Assembly (NCBI GenBank): GCA_020746835.1
Contig: JAGPNK010000002.1
Location: forward strand, 2,232,001-2,296,000
Direction: 5' to 3'
From: Stachybotrys elegans
Taxonomy: Eukaryota; Ascomycota; Sordariomycetes; Hypocreales; Stachybotryaceae
Length of the DNA stretch: 64,000 nucleotides
In this document: piece by piece, positions 22,892 through 33,593 of the stretch
Layout of the letters: the number at the start of each line of letters is the position of its first letter
How positions within the stretch are numbered: position 1 is the stretch's first letter
Notes under the pieces: generated by a model
Database searches by the model: none
Seen by the model: the letters and a program-made list of their open reading frames with translations, nothing else
Told to the model about the DNA's origin: nothing
Made by a program: the position numbers and the translations under genes

Positions 22892-23392
22892 GTTGTCACT
22901 CGTGCCACCAAGGCTGTACGCTTCGAGCAATTTGCCTGGGAGTGCGGTGCTGCCGGTGCGGGATGGATGCTGAGATGTGGTCTGGAGCTCCAAGCTATGG
23001 AGACGGAGCACATCCTGATGCAATACTCCAAGGTCATGTGACCTCGCGGACAACCAGCAGTACGTAGTATGTATCACGGTCCGCAACAAAACTGCGAGAC
23101 AGAATAATCGGGCAGCCTTGGGGGATGATAATAGATTACATTAAAACCAGGATTTTCATTGCATTTAAACAATACTGATATGCTGGATATCTCAAGACTG
23201 CATTGGGAGGTTGCACGTCCGACTTGCATCCACCCCAAGGGTTCCCCTATCACCCCACGTGACAAGGGAACTGTCCTTAACGGGTAATACACAAGTCATC
23301 TACAGGCCACCTCTCCAGTATTATACACAGCTCCCAAACTATCCTACTCGACTTCCACGGCCTCGTACGCTCCCGCGACGCCAATCGAAGCT
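22892..23392. other. Divergent promoter region of EMC3 and SPC2
   Basis: A 501-bp spacer between the start codons of two ER membrane-protein-biogenesis genes. CACGTG-like sequence occurs at about 23257-23262 (CCACGTGAC). No gene seen. Confidence 0.6.
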
Positions 23393-24187
23393 ATGGCGAA
23401 CGCATCCGAGAAGATCTCGCTATACAACCTAGCAGGTTCGTCCTCCGGTCCCCCCTCCCCTCCAGAACCCTGGCTTGCTGACAGCCTCCCAAGATCTAAA
23501 GAACACCTCCGACGATGCCATTCCCAACTACCTCAACTCGATCAAGTTCAAGCAGTCCCACTTCCTGACGGATGTGCGGTTGGGACTCGGATATACGGCC
23601 TTTCTCATCGCCGCAGCCTGCTTTGGCTGGGACTACCAGTTCGGCTTCGACAACACGAAGCTCTACACGGCCGCTGCTGTGGCCGTTTACACCCTCATCA
23701 ACGGCGCCCTTAGCCTATGGGTCATGTATGTCGAGAATGGGATTATATACAGCGGCACAGCTCCTTCGGGCGAGACGGTAAGGCTCCCAAAATATTCATA
23801 CCTCATGATGATGGTTTGAGCTATGCTAACACCCTGAAGATCACCATCTCAAGCTCGCACAAGAAGTTCGACCCCGTATACAGACTCACCATAAAAATCA
23901 CCCCACCAAAGGGCGAGGCCCAAGTCTTCGAGATCGCAGAGCCATTCAGCTCCTGGTTCGACGAGACTGGCATGCTCGTCGCTGTTCCCTTCCAGGAAAT
24001 CCTCGCCACCGCCGTGCCCATCATCGGCAGGCAGGACCCCAAGCGTGTCAAGATGGCATCCAAGGAAATGCTCGACTCCAACCCCGAGCTGCTGGATGCT
24101 GTGCTCGCCGCAAACGCGGGCACCGCTGCCACATCGACGGCTGCGGAGCCTGTAGAAAAGAAGGGCGGGAAGCGCCGAAAAGCCTAG
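23393..24187 (+). CDS. SPC2: Signal peptidase complex subunit 2
   Basis: Non-catalytic subunit (SPC25/SPCS2 family) of the ER signal peptidase, contacting the Sec61 translocon. Exons: 23393-23435, 23494-23777 and 23840-24187; introns of 58 and 62 nt. The product is 224 aa. A short cytosolic N terminus is followed by two membrane segments (LGLGYTAFLIAAACFGWDY and KLYTAAAVAVYTLINGALSL). A cytosolic beta-rich domain (FDPVYRLTIKI, then AEPFSSWFDETGMLVAVPF) follows, with a Lys/Arg-rich end (KKGGKRRKA). Its stop lies 245 bp from the convergent MMS19 stop. Confidence 0.95.
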
Positions 24188-24432
24188 ATCATGCTAGGCA
24201 AAGGAAAACTTGTAATCTAATTCGCAGCGGTCGGCGTTGGTTTGGTGGCTCGTGAAACTTGACGAGGAAAGACTACTTGGTCTGTACTTCAGTTGGGAAA
24301 GTATGTGATGCAACCTATGCTCCAAACAGTTGTGTTTCCAGGAATCTATCATCTTTGCCGTGCTGTCTACATTGCGTCTTCGTCCGTTTGTATAAGATCG
24401 CCAAGTCTTTCCTTCCAGATCGTACCAACTCA

Positions 24433-27400
24433 TCAAGCCTTTAACCCAGCCCATGCAGCTCGCGCCAGTCTTGCCAACTTTCTTAATTCTCGCACATGAT
24501 AACCACAGCCTACGGTCAGCTCCTTGCTCACCACCGCCGCGAATGGAAGCAGCTGTGGTGCCTCAAACAAGCTCGGCATGGCTCCCAGAATCTCCAATGC
24601 CAGCTTGCCACACGCGACTGAGGACTGCCCGCCTTCATAATCCTCAGGCACCCACTCTGGACGCTGACTGGAAGAAACACGAGTGGAAAACGACTGTATG
24701 CAGACGTTGACGAGGCTTCGTAGGTGGCTCTGGGCTTTCTCTGAAGCATCAGACAGCGTCTTCTTCAGAACCTCAAGAGCGGCTTCTGTGTCGGGGCCAA
24801 TGCCGAGGTTCTGGGCTGTCATGATGGAGATACGGATGATCTCATCCACGTCTTCCTCGAATATGGAAAAGTCCATGTGCTTGACTAGGGATAGCACACC
24901 GATGGCATGGCTGGTCTTAACAAGGGGCTCTTGACGGGCAGCGTCCGCTCCGGTTGCAACGGCAAGCATGGGCTTGACAAGCTCCATGTATGCCTTCTGC
25001 ATCCAGAGCGGCTTGACAACGGCATAGTTCTCCTTACTGAGAAAGCTCTGGGGCGCAACAACCATTTCAAGTCGACGCGCAAGGCGGTACCCTGTGGCAT
25101 GTTGACTTGGAGCCTCGCGCAGAAGCTGAAGGATATTCGGGGCCCGCCGACCATCACCGCGGCGAATCATTCCATTTGCGATGGCGAAGAGAGAAGTCAC
25201 CTGGGAGATGGCAGAGCTATCCGAGGTAGATATAGCTTTCAGTGACGATGCTGCATGCTGCTCGATATCCGAGATCAACGCCTCAAGGCTTTCGACCTTG
25301 AATCTGTTGGACAGGACTGTCAGGATAGCCCGGTTAATAGAGGCTGTCGCTGGGTCGCTGGAGGTAAATGTCGAGCTGATGGCGGTGCTGATGATCTCCT
25401 GAGCAACTCCCGCGTCAAACTACGCGAAATGTTAGTGTATGCAACGCATATATTCGAGCTATTCGATAGGAACATACCAATCGAGCGACCGCCTGTGGTC
25501 GAAGAACCTCCAAAATACCCAGACTCAAAGCGTTGAGCTCGCTCGTCAGAAGCCACGCCCAGTCAGATGATGCAGATTCAACTCCTTGCATGTCATTGCT
25601 ATCGTTGGAGCGTTGGGGGACGGCTATGTGCTCCTCATAAAAGAGATTGATAGCAAAGTTCTCAGCACGGATATAGTGCTGCTGCGACTCGCTCATCTCG
25701 TGGCAGATGAAGCCAGCAAATGTGGCGATGAGGTGTAGATAACGCAGGCGCGCTGCGCTATCTGACTTGGCGGTATCCTCCCTCAACATTAGGGTCTTCC
25801 CATTTGATCCTGTGTCCGGGCCGATCGTCAGAGCTCTACGGTAGAGCTGCTTTACCACGAATAACCCAATCAAGAGAGCTTCGTTTCGAACATCACCAAC
25901 CGAGGCAGTCCCCACAGGGCTGCTATCATCCGTTCCTGTTGGAACGGTAGCTTCCATACCTTCGAGCTGGGCGAGAACAGGGTATTTGTCAATGATGTTA
26001 TAAGGCCATTGTCCCTGGAACGGCGTCTCTTTGTAGGGGTCGCGGACGAGGCAGGCGTCATTCAGGTATCGGACGGCCGTTTGTAGGCCAGCCACAATAG
26101 CACACCAAATCCTAGGGTGCGCGCCAGCCGCGATGGAGGCAAAAAGTTCCGACATCATGGACTGGACAAAGTACAAGAAGTGATCTAATCCGCTCGCGGG
26201 CTTTTTGTGAATCTCGGAACAGCCGAGGAAAGCCAGGAGGAAACAGAGATCCTGGACGGTAGAGGCAGCATCAGCGCCTTTCTCAGTCCATTGTGAGCGT
26301 ATGAGCTTCATGGCCTTATCAACAAGAGGCTGGTAGCATTGCCCATAAGCCATGGCCGCTCGTTGCAGCGATTTGGACGTTTCGTTAACGAGCTCATCTG
26401 AGATATCGCCGCGAGATGTCTCCGTCGTAGAGTGCGATATGATGGAGAAAAGCGCATCGCAGATATCGGAGCATGTCTGGTTAGGTAAAAGCAGAGGCGG
26501 CCTAGAGTCTCCTGGAGCATCCAAAACCACGGTAGACCTAGCAGCTCGTTGGCATATCAGGGCACCAGCACCCTGGACAGCCTGTGTGGCGATCTTCATA
26601 TCCTCATCCGATAAGTTATCTTTGCTCCCAAGACCGACCGGGCCTTTGTAGACATCCTCGTAGAGAGATTTGAAGGCCACGTCGACAGCAACGAAGTCCT
26701 TTACTTCTTGCTCTGTCATATTCGTTTCTGAAAGCAGCAGCCTCGTCTCAAGTACGACATGGAGGATTTTGAGTAGGTCGCGGCTGTGGCTTGGGGACTT
26801 GCGATGGCGCAGGTTGTCCTTTATGTGTGTTATCGTTGGAGACACCATCAGCGTAAAGGCGTTTGTGCTGGCGCTCAGTATTCCGACGAGCAGTCGACCA
26901 GAGGATGCAGTGAAAGTCGCATTGGAAAAGTCGTTGACGCATTCCCTGCTAACGTTCATGGTGTAGTCACGCAAGGCGTCTCCCGAGAGCCTGACGGTGA
27001 GTGACTTTAGGACCTCCAACGTCGCCCAAATCGTATCCTCGATTTCGCCGTTGCGGACTTCATATTTGAGACTGCCCCAAATTTGATTTACATATGGGTA
27101 GATGGACTGCTCGGCATTGGCATAGTTGTCGATGCATGCCTTCATGGTCCTGAAGATATCGAGCTACAGGGTAAGAGTAACGTTAGGTCTTGACTGACGA
27201 AGAAAGCGTGCCTTGAAATTACCTTGACGTTGACGGTGATGGCATCACCCTGGTCAACCTTCCCCAGCAAGAAGGGGAAAACGTGCTTTGCTAGCAGGCT
27301 GCTGGAGGAGAAGCAATGACGGAGCTGCAACTTCAGTTCCTCTGGGGTAACACCGCTCTGTGACGTCCGAGGCAGTGTGATGGGGAAGTAAGATTTGAAG

Positions 27401-28241
27401 CAACCGTACACTTCCTCCAAGGCCTCTTCAGATGCCGGATATCTTACAAGGAATATCCTCAGTGTGTCGAACCAAACCATAAGACAGTCTGGGTCTCTTT
27501 CGCTTCTGCAAAGCTGCACCAGATCACGCATGAACGTCGACGCTTCACCGTGCCGACGCTGCAGGTCTTTGGCAACGTCTGGGTGTGACAATAGCTTTCG
27601 GAGCATGGTGTACACGGTAAGCCTGGTGCCGGAAACCTGCCGCGGAAAGTCGTCCTTGAGCGCGCAGACTTGCTGGATAATGTCATTCCCGCTCTGTGCC
27701 TGGAACGACTTCATGTCTACTATGCGTGATAGTGCCGTGGAAGATGCCAGAATACCAGCCTTGTGATCAACCTCGAACATAGCCCCGAAGAATTTGACGA
27801 GAAGTTTCACTATAGAGCGTGAGTACTCGAGACCAGCACACGGCAAGGGCCATGTCCTTACATTGACTCGCTGTTAGGACATCCTGTCCAAGATAACCCA
27901 GGGTGCGTGATAAGAACTCCAATGCTGTACACTCGGGTTAGTTTCGGATACAGGAAGTAAGCAGAACACAAGCTCACCCTTTGCCCTGGCTGTTGCATCG
28001 TCGTCACCCGCTTCAGATCCCGGCATCCAGGGCTGAACAGCCTCTACCCAGCGAGCCACAGGGTTCGTGCCGGCGGGGCCATTCTCAAGCTCTGCATCCC
28101 ATGCGTCAGATCAAGAAGGGAACCAATGTCGTAGGGGACAGGCGGCAACCCACCTGTGGCAGCCGTAGAGGCTATATTGGCCAGAACCTTTTCGTCATCG
28201 GCCAGGACGAACTCAAGGGCGAGTTGTCGAAAGTCGGCCAT
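24433..28241 (-). CDS. MET18: MMS19/MET18 cytosolic iron-sulfur targeting factor
   Basis: HEAT-repeat scaffold of the CIA targeting complex; it delivers Fe-S clusters to DNA polymerases, helicases such as XPD, and other nuclear and cytosolic apoproteins. Exons: 28241-28154, 28091-27978, 27924-27862, 27809-27223, 27163-25478 and 25419-24433; introns of 62, 53, 52, 59 and 58 nt. The product is 1174 aa, in the family range. The N-terminal domain includes NPVARWVEAVQPWMPGS, ALEFLSRTLGYLG and SQLKLLVKFFGAMF. The C-terminal HEAT region is helical throughout and ends in paired helices (LPFAAVVSKELTVG, then LRKLARLARAAWAG). All junctions keep the frame. It shares a 598-bp divergent promoter with ATP11. 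The call rests on the N-terminal signature and the overall architecture. Confidence 0.88.
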
Positions 28242-28839
28242 GACCGATGGGTGGTTCCTGGAAATTAAGAAGTAGATCCCTGCCTGTTATTCGAACAGAA
28301 GCAAGCGAAATATCCGGTCCTGGTGGCTGTGGCCTCAAGATGAGGATTCTGCGATGGCGGGGTTGACTCAAGCCTGTGATGGCGGGGTTCTCAGAGAAGA
28401 AGCGCAGCAAATGGTGAGTGGATAGATGGATATGGATGATGACTGTCAAAGATGCTTCAAATGAAAAGAGTGTAAGTTGCCCGTCTTGACAGTACTTGCA
28501 ATGTCAGGGGTATTTTGGCCGAATCTTGCCTGATGAATATATTTCGCTCCAAAGAATTTCCTCTCACCACTTGAGCGATTCTTTAGCCTTTGCCTAAGCC
28601 GATGCCGGTTTCCCACAGTGAGCTAAAGGGTATGGCGGGTAGGTTGGCCTTTCCCAGCGCCATGGAGCCATGGATAGGGCCCCACTCTAGCCACAGGTAC
28701 CTCGATGACGGCGTTACCTTAGTATGTACCTAAGTATGTGAAGCAGCTTCAATTTTTCGAGTAGCTCCGTCATTTGGATCCCAATCGCCGTCCCTTTCTG
28801 CATTGCTTGCGTCCGCAGCGAAACAATAACACACCCACA
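28242..28839. other. Divergent promoter region of MMS19 and ATP11
   Basis: A 598-bp spacer between divergent starts. A direct repeat around GATGGCGGGGTT occurs at about 28352-28363 and 28378-28389. No gene seen. Confidence 0.6.
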
Positions 28840-29814
28840 ATGGCCTCTTTTCGAATACCGACTCTGCGGCACTTGTCCTCGCACCCCCTGCGATCCGTCC
28901 GCGCACCCATCACACAGCGCCGCTGGGCCCAGGTCCACGATGTCCGCTTCCTCACGACCAACCCGCCGCAGCCCATTCTCGACAAGTACCGCTCCAAGCT
29001 CGATCAAAAGGCCAAGCAGGAGGGCCTCCAGAGCATTGATGACCTCAAGGCCGCCTACAGCGACAAGATCAAGGAGCAGCGCCAGAAGGACGCCATTGAG
29101 CTGCCACCCATCCCCCAGGCTCCCAACACCCCCGTGTCGCTGCCGAACCGCGGTCCTCTTCCCTCAACCCCCAAGCCAAAGCCAACCACTCCCCGTGCAC
29201 CGGGTAGCTCCGACAAGCCCGCGATAAAGACTCTGGGCGAGATCCTCAATCTAGACAAGGCACGAGAGCTGCCCGAGAAGGACCTGACGGACGCCTGGCG
29301 GTTGATGCACTCATCGTCTCCCCAGAGTCTTTGCGCTTCCGTCCCAGCGGCCACATACCGGGCAATGGCAGACGTGGCGCGCCGTACGCCTCAATTCATC
29401 CTCCCGGTGCCTCACCCCGATCAAGGCGCCGAGATTCACTTTCTGCAGTGGTACTTCGATGCCCCTTCCAAGACCAGCACCGTCCTCTTCACGCAGCTCG
29501 CCGAGTACAAGGCTCGAGGCGAGTTTTCGCAGCCTCACACGTCCATCACACACTATCTCGATCTGATGGACGACCGAGGTCTGGTCCTGATGCACGGTCA
29601 GGTTATGGACGGCAGGGGGGTCCAGCCGGACTCGGCAAGGTGGCTGGTTATGTGCCTGCAGCGCTTCTATGGAGGGTGGGAGGCCAATGGTGTGATGGAT
29701 GGCCAGAGTAAGGAGAGGGCGGCCGCAAGAAAACAACTGATGGAGTGGTTTGCCCAGGGTGACCCGCAATTCACCGTCGAGAAGCTGCTGGACGAGGCTG
29801 AGCGTATGGATTAA
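28840..29814 (+). CDS. ATP11: ATP11, mitochondrial F1-ATPase assembly chaperone
   Basis: Matrix chaperone that binds the F1 beta subunit during ATP synthase assembly. Intronless, 324 aa. The start at 28840 has a good context (ACAATGG); the frame extends upstream only to a non-ATG codon. Residues 1-35 (MASFRIPTLRHLSSHP and on) are rich in Arg and Ser with no acidic residue, a mitochondrial presequence. A disordered Pro/Lys linker (about 85-125) leads into the ATP11 domain with LDKARELPEKDLTDAW, FILPVPHPD and EIHFLQWYF. The C-terminal half includes TSITHYLDLMDDRGLVLM and LVMCLQRFYGGW. The stop is followed at once by an A-rich run. Its 3' end faces the acyl-CoA ligase gene, with 137 bp between stops. 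Confidence 0.96.
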   Translation: MASFRIPTLRHLSSHPLRSVRAPITQRRWAQVHDVRFLTTNPPQPILDKYRSKLDQKAKQEGLQSIDDLKAAYSDKIKEQRQKDAIELPPIPQAPNTPVSLPNRGPLPSTPKPKPTTPRAPGSSDKPAIKTLGEILNLDKARELPEKDLTDAWRLMHSSSPQSLCASVPAATYRAMADVARRTPQFILPVPHPDQGAEIHFLQWYFDAPSKTSTVLFTQLAEYKARGEFSQPHTSITHYLDLMDDRGLVLMHGQVMDGRGVQPDSARWLVMCLQRFYGGWEANGVMDGQSKERAAARKQLMEWFAQGDPQFTVEKLLDEAERMD

Positions 29815-29951
29815 AAAAAAAAACCTCCAGTCCTCGCAAAGACGAACTTAGGCTTAGACGCATGTAGACTGCTATTCTTGCTTCGCCCTGAATAGCGTGT
29901 AATTCATATCATTGTACATTAATCTAATGTATACCATAATCATGACCTTCT

Positions 29952-31881
29952 TTACAGCTTGGCCTGAATCTTGCCCTCCTCCTTGTTTACCTTGTCCCTG
30001 AGAATGCGGCGCAGAATCTTGCCGGCCGGAGACTTGGGGATCTCGGGGATGAAGCGCACTCCTCCGCGCAGCTGCTTCTGAGGTGCCACCTTCCCGGCGA
30101 TGAAATCCATGATGCTCTTAGCCAGCTCGTCGTTGGCCTCGACCCCAGGCTTGGGAACGACGTAGGCGCGCGGAACCTCGCTCTGCCTCTCCTCATCCCA
30201 GACACCGATGACGCAGGTATCGGCGATGTCTTCGCGCCCGAGGAGAATGGCCTCGAGTTCTGCAGGCGGGACCTGGAAACCCTCTACGGATGATGTCAGC
30301 AAGTGTTGGACAGCGCCGGACTGGAAGAAGCAACGTACTATACTTGATGAGCTCCTTTATACGGTCAGTGATGTAGAAGTTGCCCTTGTCATCAGCGTAA
30401 ACAACATCGCCAGTCTTGTACCAGCCGTCTGCAGTAAACGTATCCTTGTTGAGATCCGGTCGTTTCCAGTAACCGCCGAAGACGTTGGGGCCCTTGAGCA
30501 GCAATTCTCCTTGCTATTATGATGTCAGCACCGGCCTCGTCTCTGTGAATGAAGCTGCATTCAGCTACGCACCTCGCCTGGAGCCACTTCCTTGCCCTGA
30601 TCATCTATAATCATGGCCTCCATATTGGGAACCAGCTTTCCAACGGAGCCCTGGAACTTCCAAAATTCATCGATGTACTGTGTATGGGTGGTCGGGCTCG
30701 TCTCGGAGAGCCCGTAGCCCTGCTTCACGCCGAAACCGAAGCGATTCCATACTGACTCTACCAGAGCTTTACCCAGTGGAGCAGCACCCGAGTTCAAGAA
30801 CTTGATGCTGGAGAGATCGTACTTGGACACGACCGGGTGCTTACTCAGAGCGAGCACGATCGGCGGCGCCACATACACAAAACTCACACGGTGCTCTTGA
30901 ATGAGACGGCAAGCCTTTTCCAAGTCGAAGGCAGCCATGACGATGCATGGCGCTCCTGTGAAGAGGGTGACGCTGATGACCACACTGAGTCCCTGCTACG
31001 GCGTCAGTCATATCCTCCCTCAAGATTGGCAGGCAACATACGTAGCAGTGGAACAGCGGGAGGATGCCCAGCTGTCTGTCAGAGTCCCAACTCAGAATCT
31101 TTGGGTCGAATCTGCGGCCTTGGAATGCGTTGGCCACCATGTTCTCATGAGTGAGCACAACACCCTTGGGCATACCCGTAGTTCCCTATTCTCGATTAGC
31201 GCCCGGATTCTCTCCGTCGCCTCGAACTCGATCGTGGCCTTACCGAGCTGTACACCAGGTAGGCGGGGTCCTTCTTGGGATCGACAAGCGTCCTCTTGGG
31301 TTGGAACCAAGCGTCATGGGCCGTAATCTCGGTCCAGTGCTTGTGTTTGCCCGATTCGTCCTTGGCCGTTCCAATGAGGAAGATGTGGTCCAATGGCATG
31401 CCAGCTTCCTGTGCCGCCTTGCGGGCTGTTCCGAGAAGCGCCTTCTGGGTTATGAGGGCTCTGGCGCCGGAGTCCTTTAACTGTCGGGCGAGCTCTTCCA
31501 CCGTATAGGCCGGATTGGCAGGGCTGGCGATACCACCAGCCCAGTGAAGACCGAGGGTGGTGACGGGAGTGTCGATGTTGTTCGGAGTATAGAAACCGAG
31601 GACATCGCCCTTTTTCCAGCCATACTGGTGCTTGAGTCCCTTTCCAAAGACGACGGCGAGATCTCGGTACTGTTCAAAGTTGTAGGACCTGTCGCTTTCG
31701 GCCTCGATAAAGAGAGCTGCGCATGCAAGTCAGCTACTGTCAAGGTCAAGCATCTCTCGCAAGAAACGGGGGAGGGCATATTACGCTGTGTTGGCGGATA
31801 GTTCTTGGGCTCCTCCGCGTACATTTGCCAGAGGTCCCAATTGGGGACCTCAACATCAGCGAATTGCGACTTGATCGGCAT
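29952..31881 (-). CDS. Peroxisomal 4-coumarate-CoA-ligase-like acyl-CoA synthetase
   Basis: ANL-superfamily enzyme that activates an aryl or acyl acid to its CoA thioester through an acyl-adenylate. Exons: 31881-31785, 31716-31244, 31185-31042, 30995-30573, 30513-30339 and 30283-29952. The product is 547 aa, standard for the family. Motifs: the phosphate loop SSGTTGMPKG (189-198), YGLSETSPTTH (substrate/adenylate), GWYKTGD, the hinge region KYKGFQVPPAELE, and the catalytic lysine in PKSPAGKILRR. The protein ends in AKL, a type 1 peroxisomal targeting signal. Introns fall inside or beside conserved motifs, yet each junction restores them. Candidate substrates are phenylacetate, hydroxycinnamates or medium-chain acids; the sequence alone does not decide. 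The leader contains a GCAAG pentamer repeat. Confidence 0.92.
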
Positions 31882-33593
31882 CTTGCAGGTAGGACAGAAG
31901 AGATTGGACTGCGCTGTGCAAGGCAAGGCAAGGCAAGGCAAGATGTGGGGGGTAGGGTGGTAAAAAGATGTCGCCTGCGTCTTGGGGAAATGGGTGCAGA
32001 CAAAGGTTCGGGCTAGGGAATGAAGCAAAAGAAGAAGAGGAGGAGAGCAAGCCGAGGCATAAGAGGAGAGATGGACCGCATGACGAGATTAGCTGCCGGC
32101 TCCTTGACAGACAGGCAATCCCCAACTCCGCAACATGGATATGGAGCCTGGCCACCCCTTGCCTCGGTCTGTCGGTGGGTGGGTTACGTACGGCCGTTAC
32201 CCCAAACTTGTCCAGCCAGCAGTGCCGCAGCTTGCCGAGGAACAGATGGAGCCAGGGCCGCGTCTACACAGTGACGATCCGGCGACGATCTCGCAGTCCC
32301 TTCCATGCTGGGGCTCGTGAAGTTGGAACTGAGCAAAATGTATGTTTGATGATTAGCCAAGCTTAAGGCTGGGGACCTATGCCCTCGACCTCTTCTTCAA
32401 AGGCTACGGCCCAAAGCGGTGAGGTCCGAGAGGAGTGAGATTTCGGCATCCTGCCTGAAGGAGGGCTCAATTGGCGTCTCGCCCTCGTCTCACACGGCTA
32501 TTGGATGGCAGCAATCCAGCTGGGGCATTAGCTCGAGGCGATGTTGGTGTCAGATCCTTATTCGGACGCACAAATGGTCGCTTACCTACATAGGACTTAT
32601 GCCTCTCTTGCAGCTTTTCCCATGCCCAAGCAGCGGCTGACCTTGGCGAGGGAATTTACTTGCAGGGACCTCCCCATGATTTAATCCACCCCCCACACAC
32701 CGGTACATGGTTAGGGATGCTCTACCCCGGATTGGGCCCCGGATTTGGTTTTTGCGCCGGAAGCTCACGCGCAACAACTGTGGAGGGGTCCTGTCGTTGT
32801 TTCGTGGGACGAGACGAGTGGCTGCTGCTCGTCGGAAAAGGATCGCTCGCGGCCGCCGTGATGATTGTGGTTGGTTGCTGCTCCAAGCAGCCCGGGATTG
32901 ACGCGTTGAGGGCTGCCGGAGATTTGGTGGGCGTCTCCACAGCGCCCACATTTTCAGCTTCCACACAGGCGGAATTCGAGTGCGGCAGGAACGAGGCCCC
33001 AACACGTTTTGTGCAACCCGTATGTACGTGTACGAATTGGCCCCGCGAAGGAGTAACGAATGTTTCAGTTCGGAGGCATATTACTACTGGATGACGAAGA
33101 TTGCCAGGGATCATTGGGTCTGTGATATCTGGGATAATGAGGCCTGAGCAAGTAGCGCCAGGAGCTCGGTCATTTATTTGGCTCTGACGGCCCATTATTT
33201 CCCTTGATTGGGTTGTCCTCTCGCTCCCTGTTTATTGAGCTGAACAAAACTCTCCAACACAGCTACAATTCGTCAATGCTGTTTCGACATCGCCGTTGGT
33301 TCGGAATAAGGAATTGAAGCTCTCAGTGAACACGGAGTGAGTCACACTGCAGAGACGTGACAGAGTACAACGTTCATGTCTCAGCCTCAACAACACTGGC
33401 GAGCAAAAGCGACGACATATGATTTGACTATCTCCAATGCTCTATCATTTTTGTCAAAAGTAAGTAACCTCTTCACCAGGGTATCTAACAAAACTCGGCA
33501 TATATCGTTATGTCATGCCTCGTCACGGGTGTAATATGTACACATGGTAAAAGAAAGAGCCCCTAGGGGCGGTAGCTTGGGCGAGTCAGTGAA
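31882..33593. other. 1.7-kb gene-free region
   Basis: This holds the promoter and leader of the acyl-CoA ligase and the 3' UTR of the lipase gene (both minus strand). Only short overlapping open frames without recognisable features are present. Confidence 0.6.
31918..31942 (+). repeat. GCAAG pentamer microsatellite (5 units)
   Basis: Five perfect GCAAG units, 37-61 bp upstream of the acyl-CoA ligase start codon, so probably within its 5' leader on the minus strand. Confidence 0.9.
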
